A DNA stretch of 64,000 nucleotides from Pseudomonas citronellolis (GCF_900112375.1 NZ_FOLS01000001.1:186001-250000), one strand, 5' to 3'. Shown: positions 46,396 to 55,587, numbered from the stretch's first letter. Made by a program: numbers and translations. The notes: generated by a model from the sequence alone, not told the origin.

Positions 46396-46420
46396 AAAAA
46401 ACCCAGCCGAATGGCTGGGT
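46396..46420 (-). terminator. Rho-independent terminator of the tRNA-Ala transcript
   Basis: On the minus strand ACCCAGCC-ATTC-GGCTGGGT followed by TTTTT, twelve bases beyond the CCA end of the tRNA. Confidence 0.92.
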
Positions 46421-46431
46421 TCTCTAATAGC

Positions 46432-46507
<76 letters not shown>

Positions 46508-46589
46508 GATAGGGTAGGAATCTAACCCAGGCACTATCTGCAGGCAACGATGGCACTGTCGGAAAAATAGACGCCCTCTCAGCACCAAT

Positions 46590-47252
46590 TCAGCGCTTGC
46601 GACACAGCCCCATGCCGTCGCCCAGCGGCAGCAGCGAATAGTCCACCCGCGCGTCGCTTTTCAGCGCCAGGTTCAATTGCTGGATGGCGCGGGTGTCAGC
46701 GCTTTGCGGGTTGGTTTCGAGTACCCGGCCACTCCACAGCACGTTGTCGAAGATCGCCAGGCCGCCCTGGCGCAGCAGGGTCAGGGCGTGTTCCAGGTAG
46801 CGTGGGTAGTTGGCCTTGTCGGCGTCGATGAAGGCGATGTCGAAGCTGCCCGCCTGGCCTTCCCTTTCCAGGCCAGCCAGGGTGTCCAGCGCGGGACCCA
46901 GGCGCAGTTCGATGCGGGTTTCGACGCCGGCTTCGCGCCAGTAGGACTGCGCCGTGGCGTTGTAGTCGCCAGGGAGGTCGCAGCAGAGGATGTGGCCGTC
47001 TTCGGGCAGCGCCTCGGCCATGCACAGGGCGCTGTAGCCAGTGAAGGTGCCCACTTCGAGGATGCGCCGGGCGCCGGTCAGCTTGACCAGCAGGGCGAGG
47101 AACTGGCCTTGTTCGGGGGCGATCTGCCAGCGCGCCATGGGCAGGGCGGCGGTTTCCTCGCGCAGGCGCGCCTTCAGCGGGGTGTCGCGCAGGGAGGTGT
47201 CGAGCAGGTATTGGTAGAGCGCGTCATCGAGGTTGAGCGTACGGGTGGTCAT
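46590..47252 (-). CDS. SAM-dependent O-methyltransferase (class I, catechol/caffeoyl-CoA type)
   Basis: A 220-residue enzyme. The SAM site is RRILEVGTFTGYSALCMAEAL, the metal-binding Asp lies in FDIAFIDADKANYPRYLE and LAIFDNVLWSG completes the family pattern. It methylates a hydroxyl of a small aromatic or similar substrate; the real substrate is unknown. It ends upstream of the tRNA and is 15 bp downstream of the NlpC/P60 gene, so they may be cotranscribed. Confidence 0.9.
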   Translation of the reverse strand: MTTRTLNLDDALYQYLLDTSLRDTPLKARLREETAALPMARWQIAPEQGQFLALLVKLTGARRILEVGTFTGYSALCMAEALPEDGHILCCDLPGDYNATAQSYWREAGVETRIELRLGPALDTLAGLEREGQAGSFDIAFIDADKANYPRYLEHALTLLRQGGLAIFDNVLWSGRVLETNPQSADTRAIQQLNLALKSDARVDYSLLPLGDGMGLCRKR

Positions 47253-47267
47253 GGGCCCTCCTGAAGA

Positions 47268-47798
47268 TCAGGGGTGGAGGGCGAGGCTCTGTACCGCGAG
47301 GACGCGCTTGGCTTCCAGGAAGGCCCGCTGCCAGTAGGGGCTGTCGAGGCTGTCCAGGCGTACGGTCCCGCCCGTTCTGGGCGCATGCACGAAGCGCCCC
47401 TCGCCGACATAGATACCCGCATGGCTGACGTTGCGTCCACCGTTGGTGGCGAAGAACACCAGGTCGCCGCTCTGCAGGCCCTCGCGGCCGATCGCTGGGA
47501 CGCGCATGCCGATCATCTCGCGGGTGGAGCGCGGCAGTTGCAGGCCGGTGGCATCGCGGTAGACGTAGCCGATCAGGCCGCTGCAGTCGAAACCGCCATC
47601 AGGGGTATTGCCACCCCAGCGATAGGGAGTACCCACCAGGCCGATGGCGCGGATCAGCACGTCGTCCGCAGCCTGGGAATCGCTGAAGTTGTTCGAGGGC
47701 GCGTAGACCACCGGCGGCGGCGCGGGCGGTGTATGGCTAGCGCAGGCGGCCAGCAGGGAAACGAGTGCGAGGGTGATGATTCGGAGGGAGGTATGCAT
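47268..47798 (-). CDS. NlpC/P60 family lipoprotein (peptidoglycan endopeptidase), copy 2
   Basis: A 176-residue lipoprotein with lipobox LLAAC (Cys19) and a C40 peptidase domain: catalytic Cys in GGFDCSGLIGYVY, His in NVSHAGIYVG and a third polar residue in RFVHAPR. It should cut stem-peptide bonds of peptidoglycan from an outer-membrane anchor. It is a clear paralogue of the next gene upstream (same LPRSTREMI block). The start at 47798 begins the signal peptide directly. Confidence 0.92.
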   Translation of the reverse strand: MHTSLRIITLALVSLLAACASHTPPAPPPVVYAPSNNFSDSQAADDVLIRAIGLVGTPYRWGGNTPDGGFDCSGLIGYVYRDATGLQLPRSTREMIGMRVPAIGREGLQSGDLVFFATNGGRNVSHAGIYVGEGRFVHAPRTGGTVRLDSLDSPYWQRAFLEAKRVLAVQSLALHP

Positions 47799-47880
47799 GT
47801 GATGGCATCCCCTGTTCAGGAATGCCATCACTTTGCACCGTCAAACGCTTAAGCGCAATACTTAAAGTAAAACTTTAAGA

Positions 47881-48513
47881 TTAGCGCGTTACCGTCTGTT
47901 GTGCCTGGTAACCCGGCTCCAGGACGCGCTTGGCTTCCATGTAGCTCAGGCGCCAGTAGCTGTCGTCCAGGTTGTCCACCCGTACACCACCGCCACGGCG
48001 GCTGGCGGAGTGGATGAACTGGCCATCGCCAATATAGATGCCGGCGTGGCTCACACGTCCGCGACCACGGTTGTTGAAGAAGATCAGGTCGCCCGGTTGC
48101 AGGTCTTCCTTGGAGACCAGCGGGACGTCCATGGTGATCATCTCGCGCGTGGAACGCGGCAGCTTGATCCCAGCCTCTTCGCGGAACAGGTAGCCGACGA
48201 AGCCGCTGCAATCGAAACCGGTTTTCTCCGAACGGCCCCCGAAGCGATACGGCGTGCCGATCAGTTCGAATGCGCGATCCAGAATGCTGGAAACCCGCCC
48301 TGACGGGTTCCCGTTATCATTTCCTGCCCCCTCGTCTTCTACATCCGCCAGCGTTGCCTGATGGTGGTCAATCTGAGCCCAGCTGCGGGTGGCCTGCTCT
48401 ACGGCGACCTGCTGTTGACCCGGCTGGGACTCTGGCGAATGGCTGGCGCAAGCGGCCAGCAGCAAGACGAAACTCATGGGCACGAGGGGTGCGAAGCGTC
48501 TAAGCATGGGCAC
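47881..48513 (-). CDS. NlpC/P60 family lipoprotein (peptidoglycan endopeptidase), copy 1
   Basis: A 210-residue lipoprotein with lipobox LLAAC (Cys22), an acidic low-complexity linker (DVEDEGAGNDNGN) and a C40 domain with Cys in TGFDCSGFVGYLF and His in RVSHAGIYIGDG. It shares GTPYR(W/F)GG and LPRSTREMI with the neighbouring copy, indicating tandem duplication. Role: cell-wall peptide hydrolysis. Confidence 0.92.
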   Translation of the reverse strand: MPMLRRFAPLVPMSFVLLLAACASHSPESQPGQQQVAVEQATRSWAQIDHHQATLADVEDEGAGNDNGNPSGRVSSILDRAFELIGTPYRFGGRSEKTGFDCSGFVGYLFREEAGIKLPRSTREMITMDVPLVSKEDLQPGDLIFFNNRGRGRVSHAGIYIGDGQFIHSASRRGGGVRVDNLDDSYWRLSYMEAKRVLEPGYQAQQTVTR

Positions 48514-48578
48514 GACCGTGTCTCATTAGTTCCATTAGCGCGCTAATTTGCCCGCTCGATCGAGCCGATGCAAGTTTT

Positions 48579-49343
48579 TTATCGCGAAATGTGACCTATC
48601 AGTTGCGGCAGAATGTCTAAGGCTCGTCCTGCAATTTTTACATCGCCCCTCGAACTGAGGTCGGTCGGCGCCGGATTCACCTCGGCGACGAAGCCGCCGG
48701 CGGCCCGTGTGCGCAGCACCGGCTCGACGATGTAGGGGAAGCTCGCCGTGGTCCCCACCAGCAGCACGACTTCGAAGCCTTTGCGCAATTCGCCGTAGAG
48801 GCTGTCGATCGCCGCCTCCGGCAACATCTCCTCGAACAGCACCACCGGCGGCCTCAGCACACCGCCACAGACCGCGCATTGCGGTGGCAGCGGACGCTGC
48901 AGGTGTTCCTCCAGTTCATCGCTCTCGGCCCCGCAGGACTGGCAGAACAGCGGCCGCAATTCGCCGTGGATCTCGATCAGCCGTTCCATCGGCGAACCGG
49001 CGCGGCGGTGGAAGCCGTCGATGTTCTGCGTCAGCACCCAGCACTCCGGCTTGCGCCGCTGCAGTTCGGCGATGGCCTCGTGGCCGGCGTTGGGCGCTGC
49101 CGCGAGGCAGGCCCGGCCGAGTTGCGCCAGGTACTTCCAGCACAGCGCCGGGTCACGCCGCAGCATGGGCCCGGAGATGGCCGCCTCGATGGCGATGCCC
49201 TCCTCGGTCACGCCGTTGTACAGGCCGCCCAGGCCACGGTAGGTGGGCATGCCGGAATCCGCCGAGAGGCCGGCGCCGGTGATCACCAGGATGCGTTCGG
49301 CGGCCTGCACGGCTTGGACGAGCGCGGCCATTGATGAGTCCAT
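48579..49343 (-). CDS. NAD-dependent protein deacylase (SIR2 family)
   Basis: A 254-residue sirtuin: NAD-binding ITGAGLSADSGMPTYRG, TQNIDGFHRRAGS, catalytic His in LIEIHGELRP and a Zn-binding CQSC ... CAVC pair. It lacks the Y/R pair typical of CobB desuccinylases (the helix reads PTYRGLGGLYNGV), so deacetylase versus other deacylase activity is open. Despite the family name CobB, it is unrelated to the cobalamin cobB here. It starts just downstream of the ddaR stop, facing the same way. Confidence 0.92.
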   Translation of the reverse strand: MDSSMAALVQAVQAAERILVITGAGLSADSGMPTYRGLGGLYNGVTEEGIAIEAAISGPMLRRDPALCWKYLAQLGRACLAAAPNAGHEAIAELQRRKPECWVLTQNIDGFHRRAGSPMERLIEIHGELRPLFCQSCGAESDELEEHLQRPLPPQCAVCGGVLRPPVVLFEEMLPEAAIDSLYGELRKGFEVVLLVGTTASFPYIVEPVLRTRAAGGFVAEVNPAPTDLSSRGDVKIAGRALDILPQLIGHISR

Positions 49344-49356
49344 GGGCGGGTTCCTG

Positions 49357-50751
49357 TCAGGCCAGCGTGTCGCCGGCGGGTGGGTACTGTACGGCGAGGC
49401 GCTGCAGGCGCCCCAGCAGCGTCGTCCGTGGGATGCGCAGGCTGGCGGCGGCCTGCGAGAGGTTGCCCCGCGCCCGGCGCAAGGCCTCTTCTATCAGCTT
49501 GCGCTCCTGTTCCGCCAGCCTCTCGCGCAGGCCCAGCGCCGGCGGCTCGTCTCCGGCCACCGCCATGTCCCGCGGCTCCTCATCGGCGAAGACCACTTCG
49601 TCGAGCACCGGTCCGCCCTGGCCATGCAACAGCAGGCTGCGGCGGATCACGTTTTCCAGCTGGCGCACGTTGCCCGGCCAGGCGCAGGCCTGCAGGCGCG
49701 CCAACGCCCGCGGCCCCAGGGCCGTCACCCGCGGGTTCAGGCTGCGCGCGTCGCGGCGCACGAAGGCCCGGGCCAGCAATTCGACGTCAGCCGGGCGTTC
49801 GCGCAGCGGCGGAATACTCAGGCAACCGACCTCCAGCCGGTAGTAGAGATCCTCGCGCAGGCGCCCCTCGGCGATCGCCTGGCGCGGCGCCTGGTTGCTC
49901 GCGGCGACCAGGCGCACGTCCGCGCGCAACGGCCGCAGGCCGCCCAGCGGCAGGTAGCTGCCGTCCTGCAGCACGCGCAGCAGCTTGCTCTGCAGGGCCA
50001 TGGGCATGGAGTTGATCTCGTCGAGGAACAGTGTGCCGCCTTCGGCCAGGGCGAACATGCCCTTGCGGTTCTCGGCGCCGGTGAAGGCGCCGCGAGTGGT
50101 GCCGAACAGGGTGCTCTCCAGCAGCGTCTCGGGGATGGCCGCGCAGTTCAGGCTGATCATCGGGCCACTGCGCCGCGGGCTGAGGGCGTGGGCGCGGCGG
50201 GCGAAGAGTTCCTTGCCGGTGCCGGTCTCGCCATGGATCAGCAGCGGCAGGTCGGTCGCGGCGAAGATGTCCAGGCGCTGCAACTGCCGCTGCAGGCTGG
50301 GGGTGACGCTGAGGATCGGCGGGCAGTCCGGCTCGTCGTCCGTTGCGGCGCATTCCGCCACCACCTCGCCCACCTCCATCGCCCCGAGCAACTGGCCGCC
50401 GCGGCCGTGCAGCGGGATCGCCCGGTGCCGGTACTGCAACAGCTCGCCGCCGGCGCCGACATAGGCCTGCAGCGTATCGATGGATGGCCGCTCCTGGGCC
50501 AGGCAACGCAGCAAGGTGCTCTGCTCCGCCTGCAGCCAAGGCGCGCTCTGCAGCACGTGCATGCCCAGCGCCTGCCGCGGGTCGAGGCCGTCGAGCAGGC
50601 CGCTGGCCTGGTTGTAGTAGACGAAACGCCCCTGGGTATCGACCACCGTGACCGGTTGCCGCAGCCCATCGAAGATCGGCGCCAGGCTGTCCACCAGCCA
50701 GCGCAATTCGTCCTTTTCCGTAGGAACCGTCGCATTCTCGACAACAGCCAT
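49357..50751 (-). CDS. ddaR: Sigma-54-dependent regulator DdaR
   Basis: A 464-residue activator: N-terminal PAS-like domain (LAPIFDGLRQPVTVVDTQGR), central AAA+ domain with Walker A GETGTGKE, the sigma-54 contact loop RGAFTGA, Walker B GGTLFLDEIN, and a C-terminal Fis-type HTH (LSQAAASLRIPRTTLLGRL). It is divergent from ddaH, which carries a matching sigma-54 promoter. The orthologous pair in P. aeruginosa controls methylarginine use. The frame stays open upstream to 51786, but homology starts at MAVVENATVP. Confidence 0.85.
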   Translation of the reverse strand: MAVVENATVPTEKDELRWLVDSLAPIFDGLRQPVTVVDTQGRFVYYNQASGLLDGLDPRQALGMHVLQSAPWLQAEQSTLLRCLAQERPSIDTLQAYVGAGGELLQYRHRAIPLHGRGGQLLGAMEVGEVVAECAATDDEPDCPPILSVTPSLQRQLQRLDIFAATDLPLLIHGETGTGKELFARRAHALSPRRSGPMISLNCAAIPETLLESTLFGTTRGAFTGAENRKGMFALAEGGTLFLDEINSMPMALQSKLLRVLQDGSYLPLGGLRPLRADVRLVAASNQAPRQAIAEGRLREDLYYRLEVGCLSIPPLRERPADVELLARAFVRRDARSLNPRVTALGPRALARLQACAWPGNVRQLENVIRRSLLLHGQGGPVLDEVVFADEEPRDMAVAGDEPPALGLRERLAEQERKLIEEALRRARGNLSQAAASLRIPRTTLLGRLQRLAVQYPPAGDTLA

Positions 50752-50782
50752 GGCAGCCCAGCCTTTTATATCCGTCGGGTTT

Positions 50783-50804
50783 TCGACAACTGTCCCAGTT
50801 TCGA
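50783..50804. promoter_or_regulatory. Inverted repeat, candidate DdaR upstream activating site
   Basis: TCGACAACTG (50783-50792) faces CAGTTTCGA (50796-50804), an imperfect inverted repeat about 90 bp upstream of the sigma-54 promoter; a further half-site TCGACAAC lies at 50738-50745 inside the start of ddaR. Confidence 0.45.
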
Positions 50805-50878
50805 CGAAAGCGCGCGAGCCCGCCCCGCTGCGGGTCAACGCCAGGCCAGGAAAACCGTCTGCGGCGCGCCGACCCGCC

Positions 50879-50894
50879 TGGCGCACGCCTTGCA
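50879..50894 (+). promoter_or_regulatory. Sigma-54 promoter of ddaH
   Basis: TGGCGC-ACGCC-TTGCA matches the -24/-12 consensus with GG and GC separated by exactly ten bases. The ddaH ATG lies 35 bases downstream, and the divergent regulator is of the sigma-54 class. Confidence 0.8.
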
Positions 50895-50928
50895 ACACGG
50901 CAAGCATCCACCTGCAAGAGGAAACGCC

Positions 50929-51693
50929 ATGTTCAAGCACATCATCGCCCGCACCCCGGCCAGCAGCCTGGTCGACGGCCTGACCTCCAGCCACCTGGGC
51001 AAACCGGACTTCGCCAGGGCCCTGGAGCAGCACAACGCCTACATCCGCGCGCTGCAGACCTGCGACGTGGACATCACCCTGTTGCCGCCGGACGAGAGCT
51101 TCCCCGACTCGGTGTTCGTCGAGGACCCGGTGCTCTGCACCTCGCGCTGCGCCATCATCACCCGCCCCGGCGCCGAGTCGCGGCGCGGCGAGACCGCAAT
51201 CATCGAGGAGACCATCCAGCGCTTCTATCCGGGCAAGGTCGAGCGCATCGAAGCGCCCGGCACGGTGGAAGCCGGCGACATCATGATGGTCGGCGAGCAC
51301 TTCTACATCGGTGAATCGGCGCGGACCAACGCCGAGGGCGCCCGGCAGATGATCGCCCTCCTCGCCAGGCACGGCTTCACCGGCTCGGTGGTACGCCTGG
51401 AGAAGGTGCTGCACCTGAAGACCGGGCTGGCCTACCTGGAGCACGGCAACCTGCTGGCCGCCGGCGAGTTCATCGACAAGCCGGAGTTCCAGCACCTGAA
51501 CATCGTCGAGATCCCCGAGGAGGAGGCCTACGCGGCCAACTGCATCTGGGTCAACGAACGGGTGATCATGCCCACCGGCTACCCGCGCACGCGGCAGAAG
51601 ATCGCCGACCTCGGCTACCGGGTGATCGAGGTCGACACCTCCGAGTACCGCAAGATCGACGGCGGCGTCAGCTGCATGTCCCTGCGCTTCTGA
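50929..51693 (+). CDS. ddaH: Dimethylarginine dimethylaminohydrolase
   Basis: A 254-residue enzyme hydrolysing methylated arginines to citrulline and methylamines. The sequence is close to P. aeruginosa DDAH from memory: catalytic Cys249 (GGVSCMSLRF), His162 (KVLHLKTG) and Glu114 (GTVEAGDIMM) are all present. GAGGAAACGCC precedes the ATG. It is probably cotranscribed with the permease gene 122 bp downstream. Confidence 0.96.
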   Translation: MFKHIIARTPASSLVDGLTSSHLGKPDFARALEQHNAYIRALQTCDVDITLLPPDESFPDSVFVEDPVLCTSRCAIITRPGAESRRGETAIIEETIQRFYPGKVERIEAPGTVEAGDIMMVGEHFYIGESARTNAEGARQMIALLARHGFTGSVVRLEKVLHLKTGLAYLEHGNLLAAGEFIDKPEFQHLNIVEIPEEEAYAANCIWVNERVIMPTGYPRTRQKIADLGYRVIEVDTSEYRKIDGGVSCMSLRF

Positions 51694-51815
51694 ACGGCCG
51701 CTCCAGCGGCGGGCCTCCTGGCCCGTCGCGTCGGCGCGGGCCCCCTCCCCTGCGTCGGCGTCATGCGTGGCGGCAAGTGCTGCCACGCCACCGGTTGCCG
51801 TCTCGGAGGCGCAAG

Positions 51816-53231
51816 ATGTCGATTTCGGATAAAGGAAAACTCGGCCTGCCGGCGCTGACCGCCCTGGTGGTGGGCGGCATCATCGGCAGCGGTATCTTCA
51901 GCCTGCCGCAGAACATGGCCGAAGGCGCCGGCGCCGGGGCCATTCTCATCGCCTGGGGCATCACCTTCGTCGGCATGCTGACGCTGACGCGGGTCTTCCA
52001 GTGGCTGTCGACCACCTGCCCGGAACTGGACGACGGCGTCTACGGCTACGCCCGCGAGGGCTTCGGCGAGTACCTGGGCTTCAATGCCGCCTGGGGCTAC
52101 TGGATCTCCGCCTGGGTCGGCAACGCCGGCTACCTCGTCGTGCTGTTCAGCGCCCTGGGCTCGTTCGGCGCGCTGGCCTTCTTCGGCGACGGCACCACCT
52201 GGCCGGCGCTGCTCGGCGAGCTGGCGGTGCTCTGGCTGATGCACGCCTTCGTCCTGCACGGGGTGCACAACGCGGCCATCACCAACGCCATCGTCACCCT
52301 GGCCAAGGTGGTGCCCATCGCCCTGTTCATCCTCTGCGTCGCCCTGGCCTTCCGCGTCGAGGTGTTCCGCCTGGACTTCTGGGGCAGCCCGGCGCTGGGC
52401 AGCGTCACCCGCCAGGTGGAAACCACCATGCTGTACACCGTGTGGGTCTTCCTCGGCATCGAAAGCGCCACCGTCTATGCCAGCCACGCGCGGCGCGCGG
52501 CCGACGTCAGCCGGGCCACCCTGCTCGGCTTCGTCATCACTCTGCTGTTGCTGGTCTGCGTCTCGGTGCTGTCGCTGGGGGTGGTGCCGCAGCACGAGTT
52601 GGCGCAGATGAAGAACCCGTCGATGGCCCAGGTGATGGCCGCGGCCGTGGGCCCCTGGGGCGCCACGCTGATCAACGTCGGCCTGATCGTTTCGGTGGGC
52701 GGCGCCCTGCTGGCCTGGACCATGCTGGCGGTGGAGATGCTCTACCTGGCCAGCCGCGGCGAAGGGCACACCGCGCCGGCGCTGTTCGGCAGGACCAACG
52801 ACGTGGATACGCCAGCGCCGGCGCTATGGCTGACCAACACGCTGATCTCGGCGCTGCTGCTGGTCGCCTTCCTCAACGCCTCCGGCTACAACGCGCTGAT
52901 CCAGCTGGCCACCTCGATGGCGCTGATCCCCTACCTGCTGTGCGCCGGTTTCTGCCTCAAGCGCGTGCTGCGGCAGCCGAGCCCGGCACTGCTGGCGATG
53001 GCGACGCTGGGCACGCTCTATGGCTTCTGGCTGCTGTATGCCGCCGGCCTGAAGTACCTGCTGCTGTCGATGATTCTCTACGCCCCGGGGCTGGGCTTCT
53101 TCATCCACGCCCGGCGCCAGCGCGGCCTCGCGGCCTTCGGCAACGCCGGGGAGCGGGCGCTGGGCGCGCTGGTGCTGGCCCTGGCGCTGGCCGCGCTGTG
53201 GATGGTCGGCAGCGGCCGCCTGGGGCTCTAA
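51816..53231 (+). CDS. APC family basic amino-acid permease/antiporter
   Basis: A 471-residue transporter with about twelve membrane segments; LVVGGIIGSGIFSLPQNMAE in TM1 and the VFLGIESATVYASHARRAAD loop are typical of the ArcD/arginine-ornithine antiporter branch. Placed directly after ddaH, it probably imports methylarginines or exchanges amino-acid products. CGGAGG lies eight bases before the ATG at 51816. Confidence 0.9.
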   Translation: MSISDKGKLGLPALTALVVGGIIGSGIFSLPQNMAEGAGAGAILIAWGITFVGMLTLTRVFQWLSTTCPELDDGVYGYAREGFGEYLGFNAAWGYWISAWVGNAGYLVVLFSALGSFGALAFFGDGTTWPALLGELAVLWLMHAFVLHGVHNAAITNAIVTLAKVVPIALFILCVALAFRVEVFRLDFWGSPALGSVTRQVETTMLYTVWVFLGIESATVYASHARRAADVSRATLLGFVITLLLLVCVSVLSLGVVPQHELAQMKNPSMAQVMAAAVGPWGATLINVGLIVSVGGALLAWTMLAVEMLYLASRGEGHTAPALFGRTNDVDTPAPALWLTNTLISALLLVAFLNASGYNALIQLATSMALIPYLLCAGFCLKRVLRQPSPALLAMATLGTLYGFWLLYAAGLKYLLLSMILYAPGLGFFIHARRQRGLAAFGNAGERALGALVLALALAALWMVGSGRLGL

Positions 53232-53899
53232 TGGTTGACGGTGTACGACAGCATCATCGAGAGCTGACACAGCGGCCGGCCGCTCTGTTCGTGCCAGGTG
53301 TTGAAGGCGGTCTGCACGGCGGCGAGGTCCTTCTGGCTGGTGGGCGCCTTGTCGACGATTTCCTGGGCCTTGAGCGCGGCGACCACGTCGTCGCTGGGGA
53401 TGAAGGTGTCCTTGCCGGCCATGCGCAGGAAGCGCGGCGCCGACAGCCCGCCGAGCTGGTTGCCGCGCTTGGCCAGCAGCTTCCACAGGCCGACGATGTC
53501 GGTCACCGGCCAGTCCGCCAGCAGCTTGCCGAAGCTGCCGTGCTCATGGGCGATGTCGAGGATCATCTGGGCGTTGCGCGGCACGCTCTTGAGCTTGCCC
53601 AGGTGGCGGATCAGGCGGGTGTCCTGCATCAGGTTCTCCAGGCGCTCGCCGCCCATGAGCACCACCTTCTGCGGGTCGAAGCCGAAGAACACTTCCTCGA
53701 AGGCCGGCCACTTGGCGTCCACCAGGCTGTGCTTGAGGCCGGCGCGGAAGATGCGCAGGCTGATCAGCGACAGGTAGCGGTCATCGCTCACCGCGGCCAG
53801 TTCGGCCGGACTCTTGGGCTGCGGCAGGCGCGCTTCCAGCGCCGCCGCCGAGCCGAAGCGGTTCAGGCAGTATTCGTGCAGCCATTGGTAGTCGCGCAT
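53228..53899 (-). CDS. DNA-3-methyladenine glycosylase I family (Tag-like) protein
   Basis: A 223-residue protein of the adenine-glycosylase fold: YLSLISLRIFRAGLKHSLVD, FDPQKVV and NAQMILDIAHEHGSFGK match Tag-like proteins. Canonical Tag has zinc-binding residues at both ends (Cys near the N-terminus, His-x3-Cys at the C-terminus). Here the end reads LCQLSMMLSYTVNH, so the zinc site is not conserved and activity is uncertain. It overlaps the permease stop by four bases on the opposite strand. Confidence 0.75.
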   Translation of the reverse strand: MRDYQWLHEYCLNRFGSAAALEARLPQPKSPAELAAVSDDRYLSLISLRIFRAGLKHSLVDAKWPAFEEVFFGFDPQKVVLMGGERLENLMQDTRLIRHLGKLKSVPRNAQMILDIAHEHGSFGKLLADWPVTDIVGLWKLLAKRGNQLGGLSAPRFLRMAGKDTFIPSDDVVAALKAQEIVDKAPTSQKDLAAVQTAFNTWHEQSGRPLCQLSMMLSYTVNH

Positions 53900-53912
53900 C
53901 GCCCTTCCTTTA

Positions 53913-54740
53913 TTACAGGTTCATCACGTCGACGAAGCGCGGCGTGGCGTTGTCGTCGATACGCAGGCTGGCGAAGTCGAACAGGTTGCGGTCGGCCAGT
54001 TGCGAGGGCACCACGTTCTGCAGGGCGCGGAACATGATCTCGGTGCGGCCGGGGGTCTTGCGCTCCCATTCCAGCAGCATTTCCTTGACCACCTGGCGCT
54101 GCAGGTTCTCCTGCGAGCCGCAGAGGTTGCAGGGGATGATCGGGAATTCCTTGAGCACCGAGTAGGCCTCGATGTCCTTCTCGTTGCAGTAGGCCAGCGG
54201 GCGGATCACCACGTTGCGGCCGTCGTCGGACAGCAGCTTGGGCGGCATGGCCTTGAGGGTGCCGCCGTAGAACATGTTGAGGAAGAAGGTCTCGAGGATG
54301 TCGTCGCGGTGGTGCCCCAGCGCCATCTTGGTCGCGCCGATCTCGTCGGCGTAGGTGTAGAGGGTGCCGCGGCGCAGGCGCGAGCACAGCGAGCAGGTGG
54401 TCTTGCCCTCGGGAATCTTCTCCTTCACCACCGAATAGGTGTCCTTCTCGATGATGTGGTACTGCACGCCGATGGACTCCAGGTACGCCGGCAGCACGTG
54501 CTCGGGGAAGCCGGGCTGCTTCTGGTCCATGTTCACCGCGACGATTTCGAACTTGATCGGCGCGACTTTCTGCAGGTACAGCAGGACGTCGAGCAGGGTG
54601 TAGCTGTCCTTGCCGCCGGACAGGCAGACCATGACCTTGTCGCCGTCCTCGATCATGTTGAAGTCGGCGATGGCCTCGCCGACCTGGCGGCGCAGGCGTT
54701 TCTGCAGTTTGTTCTGGTTGACCGAAAGGGTGCTGGCCAT
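53913..54740 (-). CDS. ttcA: tRNA 2-thiocytidine(32) synthetase TtcA
   Basis: A 275-residue ATP- and iron-sulfur-dependent enzyme thiolating C32 of certain tRNAs. PP-loop: [16 protein letters not shown]. The two CxxC motifs that hold the cluster are in [13 protein letters not shown] and CNLCGSQ. Length and [19 protein letters not shown] agree with TtcA. It lies 13 bp upstream of the Tag-like gene and may be cotranscribed with it. Confidence 0.96.
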   Translation of the reverse strand: MASTLSVNQNKLQKRLRRQVGEAIADFNMIEDGDKVMVCLSGGKDSYTLLDVLLYLQKVAPIKFEIVAVNMDQKQPGFPEHVLPAYLESIGVQYHIIEKDTYSVVKEKIPEGKTTCSLCSRLRRGTLYTYADEIGATKMALGHHRDDILETFFLNMFYGGTLKAMPPKLLSDDGRNVVIRPLAYCNEKDIEAYSVLKEFPIIPCNLCGSQENLQRQVVKEMLLEWERKTPGRTEIMFRALQNVVPSQLADRNLFDFASLRIDDNATPRFVDVMNL

Positions 54741-54829
54741 GGTGCTGTGGAATCCGGGGGGAAGACGAAAAGCTGGTTATTTTACGCGCACCCCGCCTTC
54801 ATCGGTAGCCTGATGCTAGGCTCATGCCC

Positions 54830-55426
54830 ATGACTCCCGACCTCGACGCCCGCCTCGACCTCGCCGGGCAGTTGCTCGAACTGCTGCGCGAGGCCCCTGA
54901 AGGCCTTTCCGAATATCAGCTGATCCAGCAGCTGAAGGCGCGGCATTCCACCCATGTCCCGCACCTGCCGCTGCTGGACAAGCTGGTGCTGTTCCGCACT
55001 CACTTCCTGGTGTTCAACGCCCTCTACCGCCTGCGCGATGAGCTTTGCGCCGACGAGGCCGGCTTCCTGCAGATCGGCCCGCTGCAGATCCGCCTGCTGC
55101 CCTGGCAACCCGGCGCGCCGGGCCTGGTGGAGAGCGACCCGCTGCGCGACTACTACCTGGACGAAAGCAACCTGCGCGACACCACCGAGCGCGACGTGGA
55201 GAAGCTGCTGGAAAGCTTCTGGACGCGCATGCAGGGCGACGGCGAGAAGGCCGCCGCGCTGGCCCTGTTCGAGCTGGAGGACGGCCCGGTGGACTACGCG
55301 CTGATCAAGCTGCGCTACCGCCAGTTGGTCAGCCAGCACCACCCGGACCGCGGCGGCAGCACCACGCGCCTGCAGTCGATCAACAAGGCGATGGAAATTC
55401 TCGAGCGCTATTACAGCCGCCCATGA
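54830..55426 (+). CDS. DnaJ-related protein with C-terminal J domain
   Basis: About 198 residues. The N-terminal region (LLRE...LSEYQLIQQLKA...THFLVFNALYRLRDEL) is the DnaJ-related domain, and the C-terminal 60 residues form a short J domain with the HPD motif (VSQHHPDRGGSTTRLQSINKAM). It should stimulate a DnaK-type chaperone. An ATG two codons upstream (54824) is equally possible. It is divergent from ttcA. Confidence 0.87.
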   Translation: MTPDLDARLDLAGQLLELLREAPEGLSEYQLIQQLKARHSTHVPHLPLLDKLVLFRTHFLVFNALYRLRDELCADEAGFLQIGPLQIRLLPWQPGAPGLVESDPLRDYYLDESNLRDTTERDVEKLLESFWTRMQGDGEKAAALALFELEDGPVDYALIKLRYRQLVSQHHPDRGGSTTRLQSINKAMEILERYYSRP

Positions 55427-55587
55427 AGCTCCGATTTGCTCTAACCCCAGGCAGGACGCGGCCTTCGGGGCTTTCCTATACTGCGACACAAGGTCGCACG
55501 AGTCTGACGGGCACCGGAAGGCGCTGGCCATGCGTCCCCGGCGCGGCGCTGGGAGGCGGCCTGCATAATAACGAGGAGGTTGCCGAG

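Noticed and set aside
50752-51786. 345-codon upstream extension of ddaR
   Set aside because: The extension is antisense to ddaH and lacks domain similarity; the regulator's homology begins at MAVVENATVP.
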